In this document: piece after piece, positions 32,837 through 41,771 of the stretch
Layout: every line of letters begins with the position of its first letter
Position numbering within the stretch: position 1 is the first letter of the stretch
NCBI GenBank assembly: GCA_964017195.1
Contig: OZ024892.1
Span: 9,470,866-9,534,865 of the forward strand
Length of the DNA: 64,000 nucleotides
DNA from: Siderastrea radians
Lineage: Eukaryota > Cnidaria > Anthozoa > Scleractinia > Rhizangiidae
Reading direction: 5' to 3'
Notes under the pieces: model-generated
Seen by the model: the letters and a program-made list of their open reading frames with translations, nothing else
Database searches by the model: none
Told to the model about the DNA's origin: nothing
Made by a program: the position numbers and the translations under genes

Positions 32837-33973
32837 ATGTTACTCTCATTGAAAATCAGTGTCATGAAAGCGTCGTCTCCGTCCTCGTTGGAATACTTGT
32901 ATCTAGGGGACGACAGTTCCTACGCCCTGAGTGGGAACACGCGATCTCTCTTGGAGGCCGGCCGTTCCCTGGGTATTCCCCAGCCAACCACGTTACGCTA
33001 TTTGCAAGGTGAACCGACTTATACGTTACATCGCCCGCGCCGCGTGCGGTTTCCTCGTTCCAAAACGGTGGTCGATCCCAATGTGGATAGTACCTGGCAA
33101 GCGGATTTAGTGGAAATGCAAGATCGGCAATTGATTGCAGCCAACAAACGTACCCGTTATCTGTTAACCATCATTGATGTCTTGTCCAAGTACGCTTGGG
33201 TGGTGGGCTTAAAGAGTAAACGAGGCACGGCCGTGCGGGATGCATTGCAGTACGTGTTAGAAACCCACCCAGATCGTCGTCCTACCTACCTACAAACCGA
33301 TCAGGGTAAAGAATGTTTTAATAAACATGTCCAACAATTGTTGGACAATTATGAGATTCAGCATTATTCCACCCGAGGGGAACCCAAAGCAGCGGTGGTC
33401 GAACGATTTAATCGGACTTTGAAAGAACTGGCCTACAAGTACATGACGGCTTACAACACCCCCAAGTACCTGGAAGCTTTGCCGGACCTTGTTCAACGCT
33501 ACAACACTCGCATTCATTCGTCCACTAAGATGGCTCCCGCGGATGTCACCCCAGACAACGCATCGGTGATTTGGCGTCGTCTGTACAAACCCACGGCCCC
33601 TCTGACCCCTTATCAATTTCGAGTGGGAGATTTTGTACGTACCTCGAAACGGGTCAAGCGAGGTGCCTTTGGACCTCAGAGTTATCGCGGGACGTTTAGT
33701 CAAGACGTGTACGTGGTGAGCGCGCGCCATCGTTCGCTGTACGACGGTGTCAATTATTACAAATTGAAAACATGGCAAGATGAAAAAGTGCCAGGCCGTT
33801 TTTACAAACCCCAGCTACAAAAAGTGCAACCTTGGCCTAACCATTGGCGTGTCAAGAAAAAGCTTAAATACAAGGGACGGGGCTCGTCGCGTCAAGTGTT
33901 AGTGAATTGGCAAGGGGTGGCTCCCAGTTATCGTTCGTGGATTCCCACCCGAACGTTGAAACAGTATGAGTGA
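32837..33973 (+). CDS. Polinton-type DDE integrase with chromodomain-like end
   Basis: 378 residues from the first ATG, 369 from the second (32864), which fits the TATA box better. It inserts the viral genome into host DNA by cutting and joining ends. The catalytic triad is D90 (WQADLVEM), D155 (TDQGKE) and E189 (VVERFNRT), with 33 residues between the last two. The C-terminal segment after residue 330 (Y-K-G-R-G ... VLVNWQG ... SWIP) matches the chromodomain pattern used to target heterochromatin, which fits this copy's location in satellite DNA. The frame is intact. Its stop overlaps the next gene's start (atgagtga). Confidence 0.95.
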   Translation: MLLSLKISVMKASSPSSLEYLYLGDDSSYALSGNTRSLLEAGRSLGIPQPTTLRYLQGEPTYTLHRPRRVRFPRSKTVVDPNVDSTWQADLVEMQDRQLIAANKRTRYLLTIIDVLSKYAWVVGLKSKRGTAVRDALQYVLETHPDRRPTYLQTDQGKECFNKHVQQLLDNYEIQHYSTRGEPKAAVVERFNRTLKELAYKYMTAYNTPKYLEALPDLVQRYNTRIHSSTKMAPADVTPDNASVIWRRLYKPTAPLTPYQFRVGDFVRTSKRVKRGAFGPQSYRGTFSQDVYVVSARHRSLYDGVNYYKLKTWQDEKVPGRFYKPQLQKVQPWPNHWRVKKKLKYKGRGSSRQVLVNWQGVAPSYRSWIPTRTLKQYE

Positions 33974-36295
33974 GACCCACCAACGTGATTTTGTCTTGTA
34001 CTTGAACAGTGCCGACCAAGGCACCCATCCTTTGGAACCGGGGGTGACCACCGTGCGAGCGGCGTTTCGTCAGGAACTCGAAAGACCGTTGACGTTAAGT
34101 GAAGATTGGAAAGTGACTCTCTTGAGTCTCGTTTACACCCATTCCTATGGCAATGCCGTTCTTAAATCACCACAAGATTTTCACTACGATGTCAAGGATT
34201 TGTCTCAAGTGGGTCCACCTCTACGTACTTTACAATTATCTCCTCACAAACACTTTACGCATGTAGGCCAAGTCTTGGAAGATTTGGTCGAACAACTCAA
34301 GGTACCCGTGATTCCCACCTTGTCGGGTGGCACGCATCATTATGGACAACTGCACATGGAAACGCCCGGCACCACCGACATGAACTTTCCCACCGACCCG
34401 AAACTGGATTACTTTCGCCGCGACATTGTCGATACGTATCTCGCCACCCATGGTTTTGGGAGGTTACCTACCACGTTTCCACGAATCAAACAATACATCA
34501 ACGACGCCACGTTGACGCTGATGGGGGCCGATAAAGTCAAGTATATCTGGACACTCCAGGATAGCCCCACTCGGCCTACCACCCATTATGCCATCGAAAT
34601 GTGGGCCGAAGGGTATTACGACCTGGGAGAATCATTGGCCTTGTTTATGGGATTTCTCGAACCGGATCCCAATCGTCCTGGCCAAACCCGCATCGTGGCT
34701 CACAAGACCGTGTATGCTGACACGGGTGCTGGGACGCAAGGCGATTGGGTGGTCTTGCGCTTAGACCTGGATCACGGGGGGATCATTCAGGAAGACTATC
34801 AATTAGGAGGCGTCCGCATCCATCTCAACATCCCCATCGAACGCCTTCATTTCATGTTCGAAAAAAAGCGGTCTTTGACATGGGTGCCTGGATTCAAGAC
34901 CCCAGCCCCTTTACTCCTCACATGCGAGGGGCATCGCCCCTCGTTTTGGTGAGCCTGGAACCGGGCCGGTGGGGATTGCAAGCGGCGCCTCTCAAGAGCG
35001 CGCGCTTTGCGCACGGTTTAGACAAAGTAGTGGGGGCCTCGTCGGTGACGGGACGTCTACAACTCTTACCCAGCTTGCAGACCCCCTTGAGAGAAGACAT
35101 GGTCTTGTCGAACGTGGATTTCAGTAAATGTTACGTGGAACTGGACATTGTGGAATTGAGTGGCACAGGAGGTCGACAACGTCACGTCTTGGGGACCGTG
35201 CCTTTACCCAGTCAGACCTATGGCCAAACGTGTGCGTACTATCCCCAACATCTGGATTTTCGCGCCTTGGCAGCCCCCACTCGCCATTTGAATCAACTGC
35301 GAGTGCATTTAAGAAACGCCGACAATCGGGGCATTCCATTCTACACCGGGCTGGTCGGCTTGTCGCTGTATTTTCATCGCGGCCCTACGACCGCGTCTTT
35401 AACCTCCCTCGGGATGAGTTTTCAAGGAGGACGTCGTGTGACCTTGGAGAGCAAGGCTCAAAAAGAGGTGTTCCCTAACAACCACCCCGCAGAGTTTCGT
35501 CTACGTCTCCCCGAAATGTGGAAGTTGGATTCTTCGTGGGAAGTGGGTTTAGTGCAATTGTTGTTACCCCACACGTGGCACAATATCCTAGATCGGCAAG
35601 TACAGTTTCGGGTGCATTACAACAGCACGTTCAATGTGTCCATGTATCTCCCAGCGGGTGCTTATGTGACCGTCCAAGACGTGGTGGAAGGTTGGATGGG
35701 AGTCATGGAAGCCAACATCCCTCAGAGCGACAGAGCATCCTTTGCTTCTCTCAAAGTGGAATTGGATGGGAAAGGATTTTACACTTGGACGTTTCCCGAT
35801 GCGGAATTCTCCGTTTACATCCCGGGTTGGTTGGCCCGCGTCTTGGGTTACTTGGAGTGGGAGACCTGGAACGTTCCCTTTTACTACCGCTCCAATCAAC
35901 GGCATCCTACGGTAGAAATCACGCAACGCGATGCCGAAGGTCGACCCACGGAAGTGGAATTGACCCGTAGTCATACCATGGCCAAACACAGTCAGACCAG
36001 TGTCTGGGCCACCATCTCGAAAAAGTCGTTTCAAAACATCTACGTGCATTGTGACATCATCGAACCGGTGTACATAGGATCCCAAATGGCCAAAGTCATC
36101 TTAACCCATGGGGTCAACACCAAGAAACAACTCCTGGAAGATGTGTACATCCCCCACTTGATTTTTTACCCCCTGAGTCAGTTGCAGTTTCGCGACATCA
36201 AAATCGATATAAGGGACAACTTAGGACGTCCCATTCCATTCCAAGGCGGTGAAGTGACAGCCACGTTGTATTTCCGTCGACGTTCCCTCCCGTGA
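33966..36295 (+). CDS. Two-unit virion protein in two overlapping frames
   Basis: The first frame (33966-34952, 328 codons) and the second (34880-36295, 471 codons from its first suitable ATG) overlap, the second in the -1 frame. Internal homology shows they belong together. The block around SFQNIYVHCDII to LYFRRR at the C-terminus (residues about 383-468 of frame 2) has a clear counterpart at residues 80-167 of frame 2 (FSKCYVELDIV ... LYFHRG). The preceding block of each unit starts with a W-(K/E)-V-x-L motif, one in frame 1 and one in frame 2. So unit 1 is split by the frame junction. The A AAA AAG heptamer at 34862-34868 lies exactly in register for -1 slippage. It is probably a minor capsid or penton-associated protein, by position and size; family uncertain. 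Confidence 0.75.
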
Positions 36296-36304
36296 TTTAG
36301 AACC

Positions 36305-37126
36305 ATGGTGATCAAAAAACGATTTACCCTTCACGACTGGGTGGATGTGAGTCCCACCGCCCGTGTCTTTCAAGCCGGGGGTCAGACGTACAAGGAAGGC
36401 ACCCCACCCTACCAAGAAGGAGGTTGGTCCCCCCTCTGGGCTCTAGCCGGTCAAGGCACTACCTCGGTGGGCAAAGACGTGATGTGTCAAGCTGCTAAAC
36501 GATTTCGTCAATCCTTTTGTCAGAAAGATGAAGAAGAAGAAGCACCCCCCAGGAAAAAAAAAAAGAAGAAGAAGAAGACAACTCAGAAAGGGGGCGTGCA
36601 ACCTTTGGTAGCCTGGCTTGAACAACTAGGCGCTGGAGGGAACACGTACCGAGCAGGCACCGATCCCTATCAAGAAGGAGGCATCCTCCCCTTGTTAGCT
36701 TCTTTGTTCTCCCAACAGATGGGAATGGGACAACAGAAAGGCGGATTTTTAGGCCCCATCATTGAACCCATTGGGGATTTGATCAAGATGGGAATTCAAA
36801 AGAAAGCGGCCCAACGTGGACGTGGCGTGGGTCGACAGAAAGGAGGATTTTTAGGTATCACCGAACTCGTGAAGAAAGCAGCTCAGCGTGGACGTGGAAC
36901 AAGTGGTTCCAAGAAGAAAAAGAAACGATCCAAGTACATCACAGGCTCGTCGATATTGGATCCTCAGACCACCTTGAATCGATTGTTCCGTCGAGCGGGT
37001 CAACTTCCCATTGGGGTGTTACCCGACGTGATTTTCAGGCCCCCAAGTAGGCATGGGATCACGACGTGGTCGTCGCCCTCGTCGAAGCAACTGTTTCCAA
37101 GGGTTACCCTAAGAAAAAGCATATAA
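36305..37126 (+). CDS. Basic virion precursor with repeated QxGG sites
   Basis: 273 residues, strongly basic (a Lys9-type run near residue 84-91) and Gly-rich, beginning 10 nt after the preceding gene. Q-x-G-G motifs occur at 23-26, 37-40, 94-97, 123-126, 144-147 and 178-181. Adenain cleaves after (M/I/L/N/Q)-x-G-G, so these look like processing sites of a core-protein precursor comparable to adenovirus pVII/pX or pVI. There are internal repeats (QKGGFLG twice; AAQRGRG twice). The 3' end overlaps the TATA box of the capsid gene. Confidence 0.7.
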   Translation: MVIKKRFTLHDWVDVSPTARVFQAGGQTYKEGTPPYQEGGWSPLWALAGQGTTSVGKDVMCQAAKRFRQSFCQKDEEEEAPPRKKKKKKKKTTQKGGVQPLVAWLEQLGAGGNTYRAGTDPYQEGGILPLLASLFSQQMGMGQQKGGFLGPIIEPIGDLIKMGIQKKAAQRGRGVGRQKGGFLGITELVKKAAQRGRGTSGSKKKKKRSKYITGSSILDPQTTLNRLFRRAGQLPIGVLPDVIFRPPSRHGITTWSSPSSKQLFPRVTLRKSI

Positions 37127-37129
37127 AGG
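37122..37129 (+). promoter_or_regulatory. TATA box for the major capsid gene
   Basis: tataaagg lies 54 nt before the capsid ATG at 37176, overlapping the end of the previous gene. Confidence 0.6.
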
Positions 37130-37175
37130 AGCGACTCGTTCTTCTTTTCACAGACGTCACCACACGTCAAGCACC

Positions 37176-38578
37176 ATGGACATCAAGACCTTGAGTTTAA
37201 AGGAGGACCGAGGACCTTACAACTATCGTCCTCAACGACCTATCGATGCCACCGAATACAAATGGCAGTTTGAAGACATCAAACCTTTGACGACGTCGTC
37301 CACCCCCTTGCAATTTCGAATCGACGATCGGCCTTACCCCTTCTGCCCACGGGAAATGGAACTGCATTTGAAAGTGAAATTTAAACTAGCGGATGCCAAA
37401 GCTCCAGCCTATCACAACACCACCACCCAATTCATCATTGGACCCGTCAATAACTTTGGGTACAGTTGCATCCGTCAAGTGCGTTGCAAAGTCAACAATG
37501 CCGAGACCGAATCTGCTTCCGGGGTGAATTTGGCTTACCGACAATATTTTGAAACCCTGTTGGAATCGGACCCGTGGGACGAAATGTCCAAACTGAAACG
37601 TCAAGGATGGTACCGAGATGTAGCAGGACAAATGGAGAAATGGGGTGGCAAGCTGGAGGATGCCTCGCTCGCCAACAGACTTGGTGAATAGCTGGAGGAT
37701 GCATCGCTTGCCAACAGAACTTGGTGAATAGCACAGGCGAATACGAATTCAACGTCACCCCCATTCCTAGTAATTTCACGCAGATTGAACAGAATGTCCC
37801 ACCCAACACCAAAGTGGAATTTGACATTGAATTCAATACCCCTGAATTTGCTCTGATGGCCCGTAAATACAAAGATGATGGAAATGGACAAGTCGCCACC
37901 TCGAGTAACAAAGTGTCCTTTGAAGTGTTGGTCTCTCAATGTTTCATCCGTGTGTTTTACCGCGTTCCCAGAGAAAGCATTGTGAAGTACATGGAAGAAC
38001 AAGTGGAAGCCATCAGTGTGGTCAACCCCCTGACCTTCCCGTTTCGCCGCATGCGCTGTGACAACTATCAATTGCCAGCCAACCAGACCCAAATAGATCT
38101 GAATGATGTGTTTCGAGGAAGAGCCCCGCGGTTGTTTTGGATGGTCTTGGTGGAGGACGACCGTTATCAAGGAGATTTTGGAAAAAATCCTTTTAATTTT
38201 ACACGCATGAATGGTCTGTCCGTGGAATGTACGGCCAATGGGGTGCCCGTCCCTAAAGCCAGTTTGAATCTGACCCACAAGTATGAGATCTATGACCTTT
38301 TGCTGAATGCTTCCGGCAAAAACCAAAGAGATGCTTATCTCTTGGATCCTGATACCTTTGATGAAGGTTTCTTCATCATCCCCTTTGACCTGACCGCTGT
38401 GCAAGATGGTGGGGAATCCAGTACCCCTTTGCTACACATGTTGGTGGATATCCGCCTGCGATTTAGCAGTGGCAATCCTACCCTTTAAGCCCTGTTTTTC
38501 TATAATACAGACGAACATCTGTTGGAAGTAGACAACCGTGGCACCGTGCAAGGCCCCATTCCCTTAGGGAGTGTGTAA
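37176..38578 (+). pseudogene. Double-jelly-roll major capsid protein, broken
   Basis: The N-terminal frame (37176-37691) contains the conserved LAYRQYFETLLESD segment. The second part (37721-38488, different frame) carries LPANQTQIDLNDVFRG and GKNPFNFTRMN, all typical of Polinton/adintovirus major capsid proteins that form the hexameric shell units. The gene is interrupted at 37652-37730 by an imperfect tandem duplication of about 39-40 bp plus a frame change. A further in-frame TAA at 38486-38488 comes 29 codons before a second TAA; those 29 codons (containing HLLEVDNRG) look like the family's normal C-terminus. At least two independent lesions make this copy non-functional as read. Confidence 0.85.
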
Positions 38579-38590
38579 AAGAAAAACACC

Positions 38591-39109
38591 ATGCACGATA
38601 CTTGGACATTACGGAATATCTGTCAACAAGATGCCTATATTCGACGCTATTTCTTGGACGTGTACGGCGCCGATCAAGGGCCATGCCAAGCCCCGTACCC
38701 GCGATGTGCTATTGCCAACACCGATCCCATCAACCTGCCAGGACAACATTGGGTGGGTCTGTTTTGGACGGGACCCCACCAAGGCGAGTTCTTTGACAGT
38801 TATGCCATGAAACCTGACACGTACTACCCCCACTGGGATTGCTTTGACAGCTTTCAACAAAACCCTCAGGTCCTCCAACAATGGAGCACGGACGTGTGTG
38901 GAGATTATGACCTGTGCTACTTGTATCACCGATGCCGTGGGACAACTTTACAAAAGATTGTACACTATTTTTCGCCCACCGATGCCCTGTACAACGACAC
39001 CGCGGTCGTTCAACGTATGCACGAGTTATTTGATTTATCTTCACAAAAGCATCGCTCGTTATTTCAAAGCAATATTTTTATTTTAAAAATAAAAAAATTC
39101 ATTTGTTAA
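38591..39109 (+). CDS. Adenain-like cysteine protease
   Basis: 172 residues, matching the compact size of adenovirus-type maturation proteases (C5 family). The catalytic arrangement fits adenain (His54, acidic 71, Gln115, Cys122): H53 in GQHWVGLFW, D69 in FFDS, Q96, and C103 in DVCGDYDLCYL with the Q-to-C spacing of seven conserved. It matures virion precursors during assembly; the Q-x-G-G sites in neighbouring genes are its likely targets. The gene follows the capsid gene by 12 nt and ends three nt before the ATPase start. The frame is intact; the last dozen residues are Lys/Ile-rich and overlap an AT-rich stretch containing aataaa. Confidence 0.85.
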   Translation: MHDTWTLRNICQQDAYIRRYFLDVYGADQGPCQAPYPRCAIANTDPINLPGQHWVGLFWTGPHQGEFFDSYAMKPDTYYPHWDCFDSFQQNPQVLQQWSTDVCGDYDLCYLYHRCRGTTLQKIVHYFSPTDALYNDTAVVQRMHELFDLSSQKHRSLFQSNIFILKIKKFIC

Positions 39110-39112
39110 ACC

Positions 39113-39802
39113 ATGTCTGATGAGTACGACCCGCGTTTGCGGGTGCCTGGTAACATGCAAATTGTGGGACCCTCCCTGAGTGGCAAAACCACGTGGCTCT
39201 ACCGTTCAGTGCGCGATGCCCCCGTGTACTTTCGACGAGCGGATGGGTCGCCTTGTTTTTTAAAAAAAATCGTGTATTGTTACGGTTCCCATTGGCAACC
39301 CATTTTTGATGACTTTCAAGCCTTGGGAGTGATCTTTCATCCCAGCTTGCCCGACGACTTGGAAGCCCTGTTTCCACCCTCGGCGCGACCGGGCATGTTG
39401 ATTCTGGACGAATTAATGCAAGAACCTGTTCAATCCCCTCAAGTCACCCAACTGTTAACGCGCGGGACGCATCACTTGGAATTGTTTGCCATCACGTTGA
39501 TGCAGAACTTGTATCCGGGAGGTCGCGAACAGGCGACTCAAAATCGCAATTACCATTACACCGTGTTATTTCGAAATCCCGCTGACACCCGTTACGTCAA
39601 AGCGTTGGGCAATCGTTGGATGGGCGACAGTCAAGCGTTTTGGGAACTCTATAAAAATGCCACAGCCAAACCTTACGGCTACCTATTGATTGACAATCAT
39701 CCGCGAAGTGACGAAGCCATTGGATTTCGCACGCATCTTTTGGTCGACGAATCTTCCCCCATTACCGTCTTACAACCGGCGCAAAGACCTCGACGCAAGT
39801 AA
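39113..39802 (+). CDS. A32/FtsK-type genome-packaging ATPase
   Basis: 229 residues. Walker A is GPSLSGKT at 19-26 and Walker B is MLILDE at 95-100. A downstream Q-N-x-x-P-G motif (LMQNLYPGG) near residue 140 and NPAD near 160 are usual for this ATPase group. It drives viral DNA into preformed capsids in Polintons, virophages and large DNA viruses. The frame is intact and closely packed between the protease and a small basic gene (one nt apart). Confidence 0.92.
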   Translation: MSDEYDPRLRVPGNMQIVGPSLSGKTTWLYRSVRDAPVYFRRADGSPCFLKKIVYCYGSHWQPIFDDFQALGVIFHPSLPDDLEALFPPSARPGMLILDELMQEPVQSPQVTQLLTRGTHHLELFAITLMQNLYPGGREQATQNRNYHYTVLFRNPADTRYVKALGNRWMGDSQAFWELYKNATAKPYGYLLIDNHPRSDEAIGFRTHLLVDESSPITVLQPAQRPRRK

Positions 39803-39803
39803 A

Positions 39804-40162
39804 ATGGGCCGGCAACGAGGAGGCACCCGTCGCCCGTCCCGTTCCAATTGGACTCAACAAAGAGCTGATTTACAACGACGGATGGGTCATCAACAAGAAC
39901 GATGGAAAGAAACGACGCGTCGGATTCGTTGGCGTTTAAATCATCCTCGACCCACCCTCAAACAATCTTTAGGGGAAAAAAAAGACAAGTGACATTTGAA
40001 GCCAGTCATCTGTTCAAAAAAGGGCTACCTGGACGTCCCAACAAAACACGCCGAGGGTTATTAGCTGGGGGCGTGGCAGCTGGGATCATGGCGCCCGTGG
40101 TGGGGGGTATTTTGTCGCATGTGATCAAACAGGCCCAAAAAAAACATAAAAGCAAGACGTGA
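39804..40162 (+). CDS. Small basic protein split across two frames
   Basis: The first frame (39804-39992, 62 codons) is Arg/Gln-rich with QRGG at residues 4-7. The -1 frame takes over and runs to 40162, with a basic patch followed by a hydrophobic helix (LLAGGVAAGIMAPVVGGIL) and a Lys-rich tail. The junction is an A8 run at 39976-39983; within it, A AAA AAA (39977-39983) is in register for -1 slippage. The combined layout, basic plus one hydrophobic helix, is like a membrane-lytic or core minor virion protein. Alternatives are a one-base deletion in the run or an assembly error. Confidence 0.55.
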
Positions 40163-40185
40163 ACCGATCATCAAAATCTACCACC

Positions 40186-40645
40186 ATGACTACGGTCGTG
40201 TTACCCACCTTTCGTCGTTCGGCCTTTCGACGCCTTCCTCGTTCGTTGCAAGCACCCTGGGGACCTGGTATGCCAGGCACCCATTTTGTCTTACGAGGAG
40301 ATGAGTACGATGTGAATATTCAAGATGCCAGCCCCCTGACCTCTGGCCGTGCTGCTCTGGTTAAACGTCGTCGTCGGAAAAAACGACGTCAACACGGTGG
40401 AGCACCCCCCCGCACCCCCACCTCAACGATGGCAAGTGGCTCAACGCGCTTACGCCAACCGTCTACCGCAGCGCGTGTCGCGCAGCGTGAACCGGGGCTT
40501 GTGGAAGATACGTCACAAACTGACCCCCACCACCTTGACAGGTAAATTGGCAGGGGCCGCGGCTTTGGGAGGGGCCGCGGCGGCGGCCCCTTTGGCGTTA
40601 CTGGGCACCTTGGCAGGACAACTTCTTCGCAAACAAAAGGTATAA
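40186..40645 (+). pseudogene. Basic virion precursor with frame break at a C run
   Basis: The start frame from 40186 encodes a basic protein (RRRRKKRRQHGG near residues 61-72, including a Q-H-G-G site). Beyond the C7 run at 40405-40411 coding character moves to the +1 frame. That frame ends at 40645 with an Ala/Gly/Leu-rich hydrophobic helix (ALGGAAAAAPLALLGTL) and a basic end. The shift is probably a homopolymer indel. The product resembles the neighbouring small basic-plus-hydrophobic proteins, likely precursors cut by the protease. Confidence 0.55.
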
Positions 40646-40648
40646 AAG
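40641..40648 (+). promoter_or_regulatory. TATA box
   Basis: tataaaag overlaps the stop of the preceding gene and lies 50 nt before the ATG at 40691. Confidence 0.6.
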
Positions 40649-40690
40649 TCCACGTGTTTTTTGGACATTCAACAAAAAGAAGAAGAAAAA

Positions 40691-41137
40691 ATGCCGGTGT
40701 CATCCCGACGTCAGAAAGGAGGGTTGGGCCCTTTTGCTCAACAGATGGCGTTATATTCGCTTGCACCTTTGGCCACGGAAGCCGTGGGCAACTTGTTGGG
40801 AAACATCGTGCCGGGACTGGTAGGACAAGGAGGAGCCGGGGCTTTTGATTTGCCGGACAATTCACGTATGATTGGCTTACCCAATCACTTACCACCCAAC
40901 ACCTACTATCAGCTTCCTCGGCCACCTCAAAAAGGAGGTTTGGTGTTTCCCCAGAGAAAGAAGAAAACAAAAACGAAGCGTGTGGGTTCCAGAAAACGAC
41001 GCTCTCAAAAAGGAGGACTCGGTCCTCTGGCGGTGATGGCTGGTTTGAGTTTGGCCCCCATGTTGTTAAATTCTTTGATGCCTCAACAACAGCGTCGCAT
41101 GCCACCCCAACATCGCATGCCGCCAAGACGTCTATAA
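40691..41137 (+). CDS. Virion precursor with three QKGG sites
   Basis: 148 residues. QKGG occurs at 8-11, 80-83 and 106-109, dividing the chain into a short leader, a first segment (12-83) with a hydrophobic Leu/Ala/Gly-rich helix and an acidic patch, a Lys/Arg-rich peptide (84-109) and a final hydrophobic/Met-Pro-Gln-rich segment. The Lys/Arg peptide flanked by cleavage motifs resembles adenovirus pX/mu; the hydrophobic parts resemble pVI-like membrane-active proteins. This is inference from motif layout, not from a recognised family match. Confidence 0.65.
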   Translation: MPVSSRRQKGGLGPFAQQMALYSLAPLATEAVGNLLGNIVPGLVGQGGAGAFDLPDNSRMIGLPNHLPPNTYYQLPRPPQKGGLVFPQRKKKTKTKRVGSRKRRSQKGGLGPLAVMAGLSLAPMLLNSLMPQQQRRMPPQHRMPPRRL

Positions 41138-41140
41138 AAG
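41133..41140 (+). promoter_or_regulatory. TATA box
   Basis: tataaaag overlaps the previous stop codon and lies 40 nt before the ATG at 41173. Confidence 0.6.
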
Positions 41141-41172
41141 AAGAAGAAACCTTGTCAGAAAAGAAAAAAATC

Positions 41173-41322
41173 ATGGCTCCCCCGGTAGGTGCGTGGCGTC
41201 GTTATCCACCCAATCGACACTTTAACCCTTCCTCGGCAGCCGCCAAGCGACTCAACGATGGTTTCACAGCTCGACCGACCCGACCTCGTCTCAAAGCCAA
41301 GACAAAGACGCGGGCTCCCTAG
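41173..41322 (+). CDS. Very small basic protein
   Basis: 49 residues, Arg/Pro/Lys-rich (MAPPVGAWRRYPPN... ending KAKTKTRAP). It follows a well-placed TATA box and is tightly packed before the next gene (17 nt gap). Composition suggests a DNA-binding core peptide; no family recognised. Confidence 0.5.
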   Translation: MAPPVGAWRRYPPNRHFNPSSAAAKRLNDGFTARPTRPRLKAKTKTRAP

Positions 41323-41339
41323 GAAAACTGACAGGAAAG

Positions 41340-41771
41340 ATGGGTAAAAAAGGCTGGATGGCTGCTGGGATGATCCCTGTGGTGGCAGGTCTAAGCACGT
41401 TGTTAGGTAGTGTGTTAAAACCGAAAAGCAACAAGAAACAAGAAGGTCGTGGAAACACACCTTGGCGACTACTCACGCACCAACCCTTTTTACTGACCTT
41501 AACATCAGGTGGAGGGCCCGGATGGGGAAGACAAATACAACAAGCCAGTACCGAGGAATTACGGGCTTTGACAGATCTGATACGCAACGTGTACGACGGG
41601 GTGATCCCCATCCCCACGGAGATCAAGTTGCCTTTGAAAAAGCATATAAACGAGATTCGACGAATCAGTGGCCTGAAAACCACCCTGTACGAACGTCGGG
41701 CCCTCCTTCTCTCATTGGGGAGACGCCTTCTCTCTTTTGTGCGTGCTGGTTTGAATGCTTTGACAAAATGA
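41340..41771 (+). CDS. Virion-associated small protein, helical
   Basis: 143 residues. A short basic start and hydrophobic helix (MAAGMIPVVAGLSTLLGSV, residues about 7-26) are followed by a Lys-rich linker and a helical domain (residues about 68-143). The latter contains EELRALTDLIRNVYDG, of a style I associate with small hypothetical proteins of Polinton-like viruses. The stop overlaps the next gene's start (atga at 41768-41771), suggesting expression from one transcript. Confidence 0.6.
   Translation: MGKKGWMAAGMIPVVAGLSTLLGSVLKPKSNKKQEGRGNTPWRLLTHQPFLLTLTSGGGPGWGRQIQQASTEELRALTDLIRNVYDGVIPIPTEIKLPLKKHINEIRRISGLKTTLYERRALLLSLGRRLLSFVRAGLNALTK

Noticed and set aside
37601..38404. 267-codon minus-strand frame opposite the capsid gene
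   Set aside because: Antisense to clear capsid coding sequence; composition and lack of domains mark it as a shadow.
40389..41174. 261-codon minus-strand frame
   Set aside because: Lies opposite small virion genes with good TATA boxes and protease motifs; no recognisable domain.
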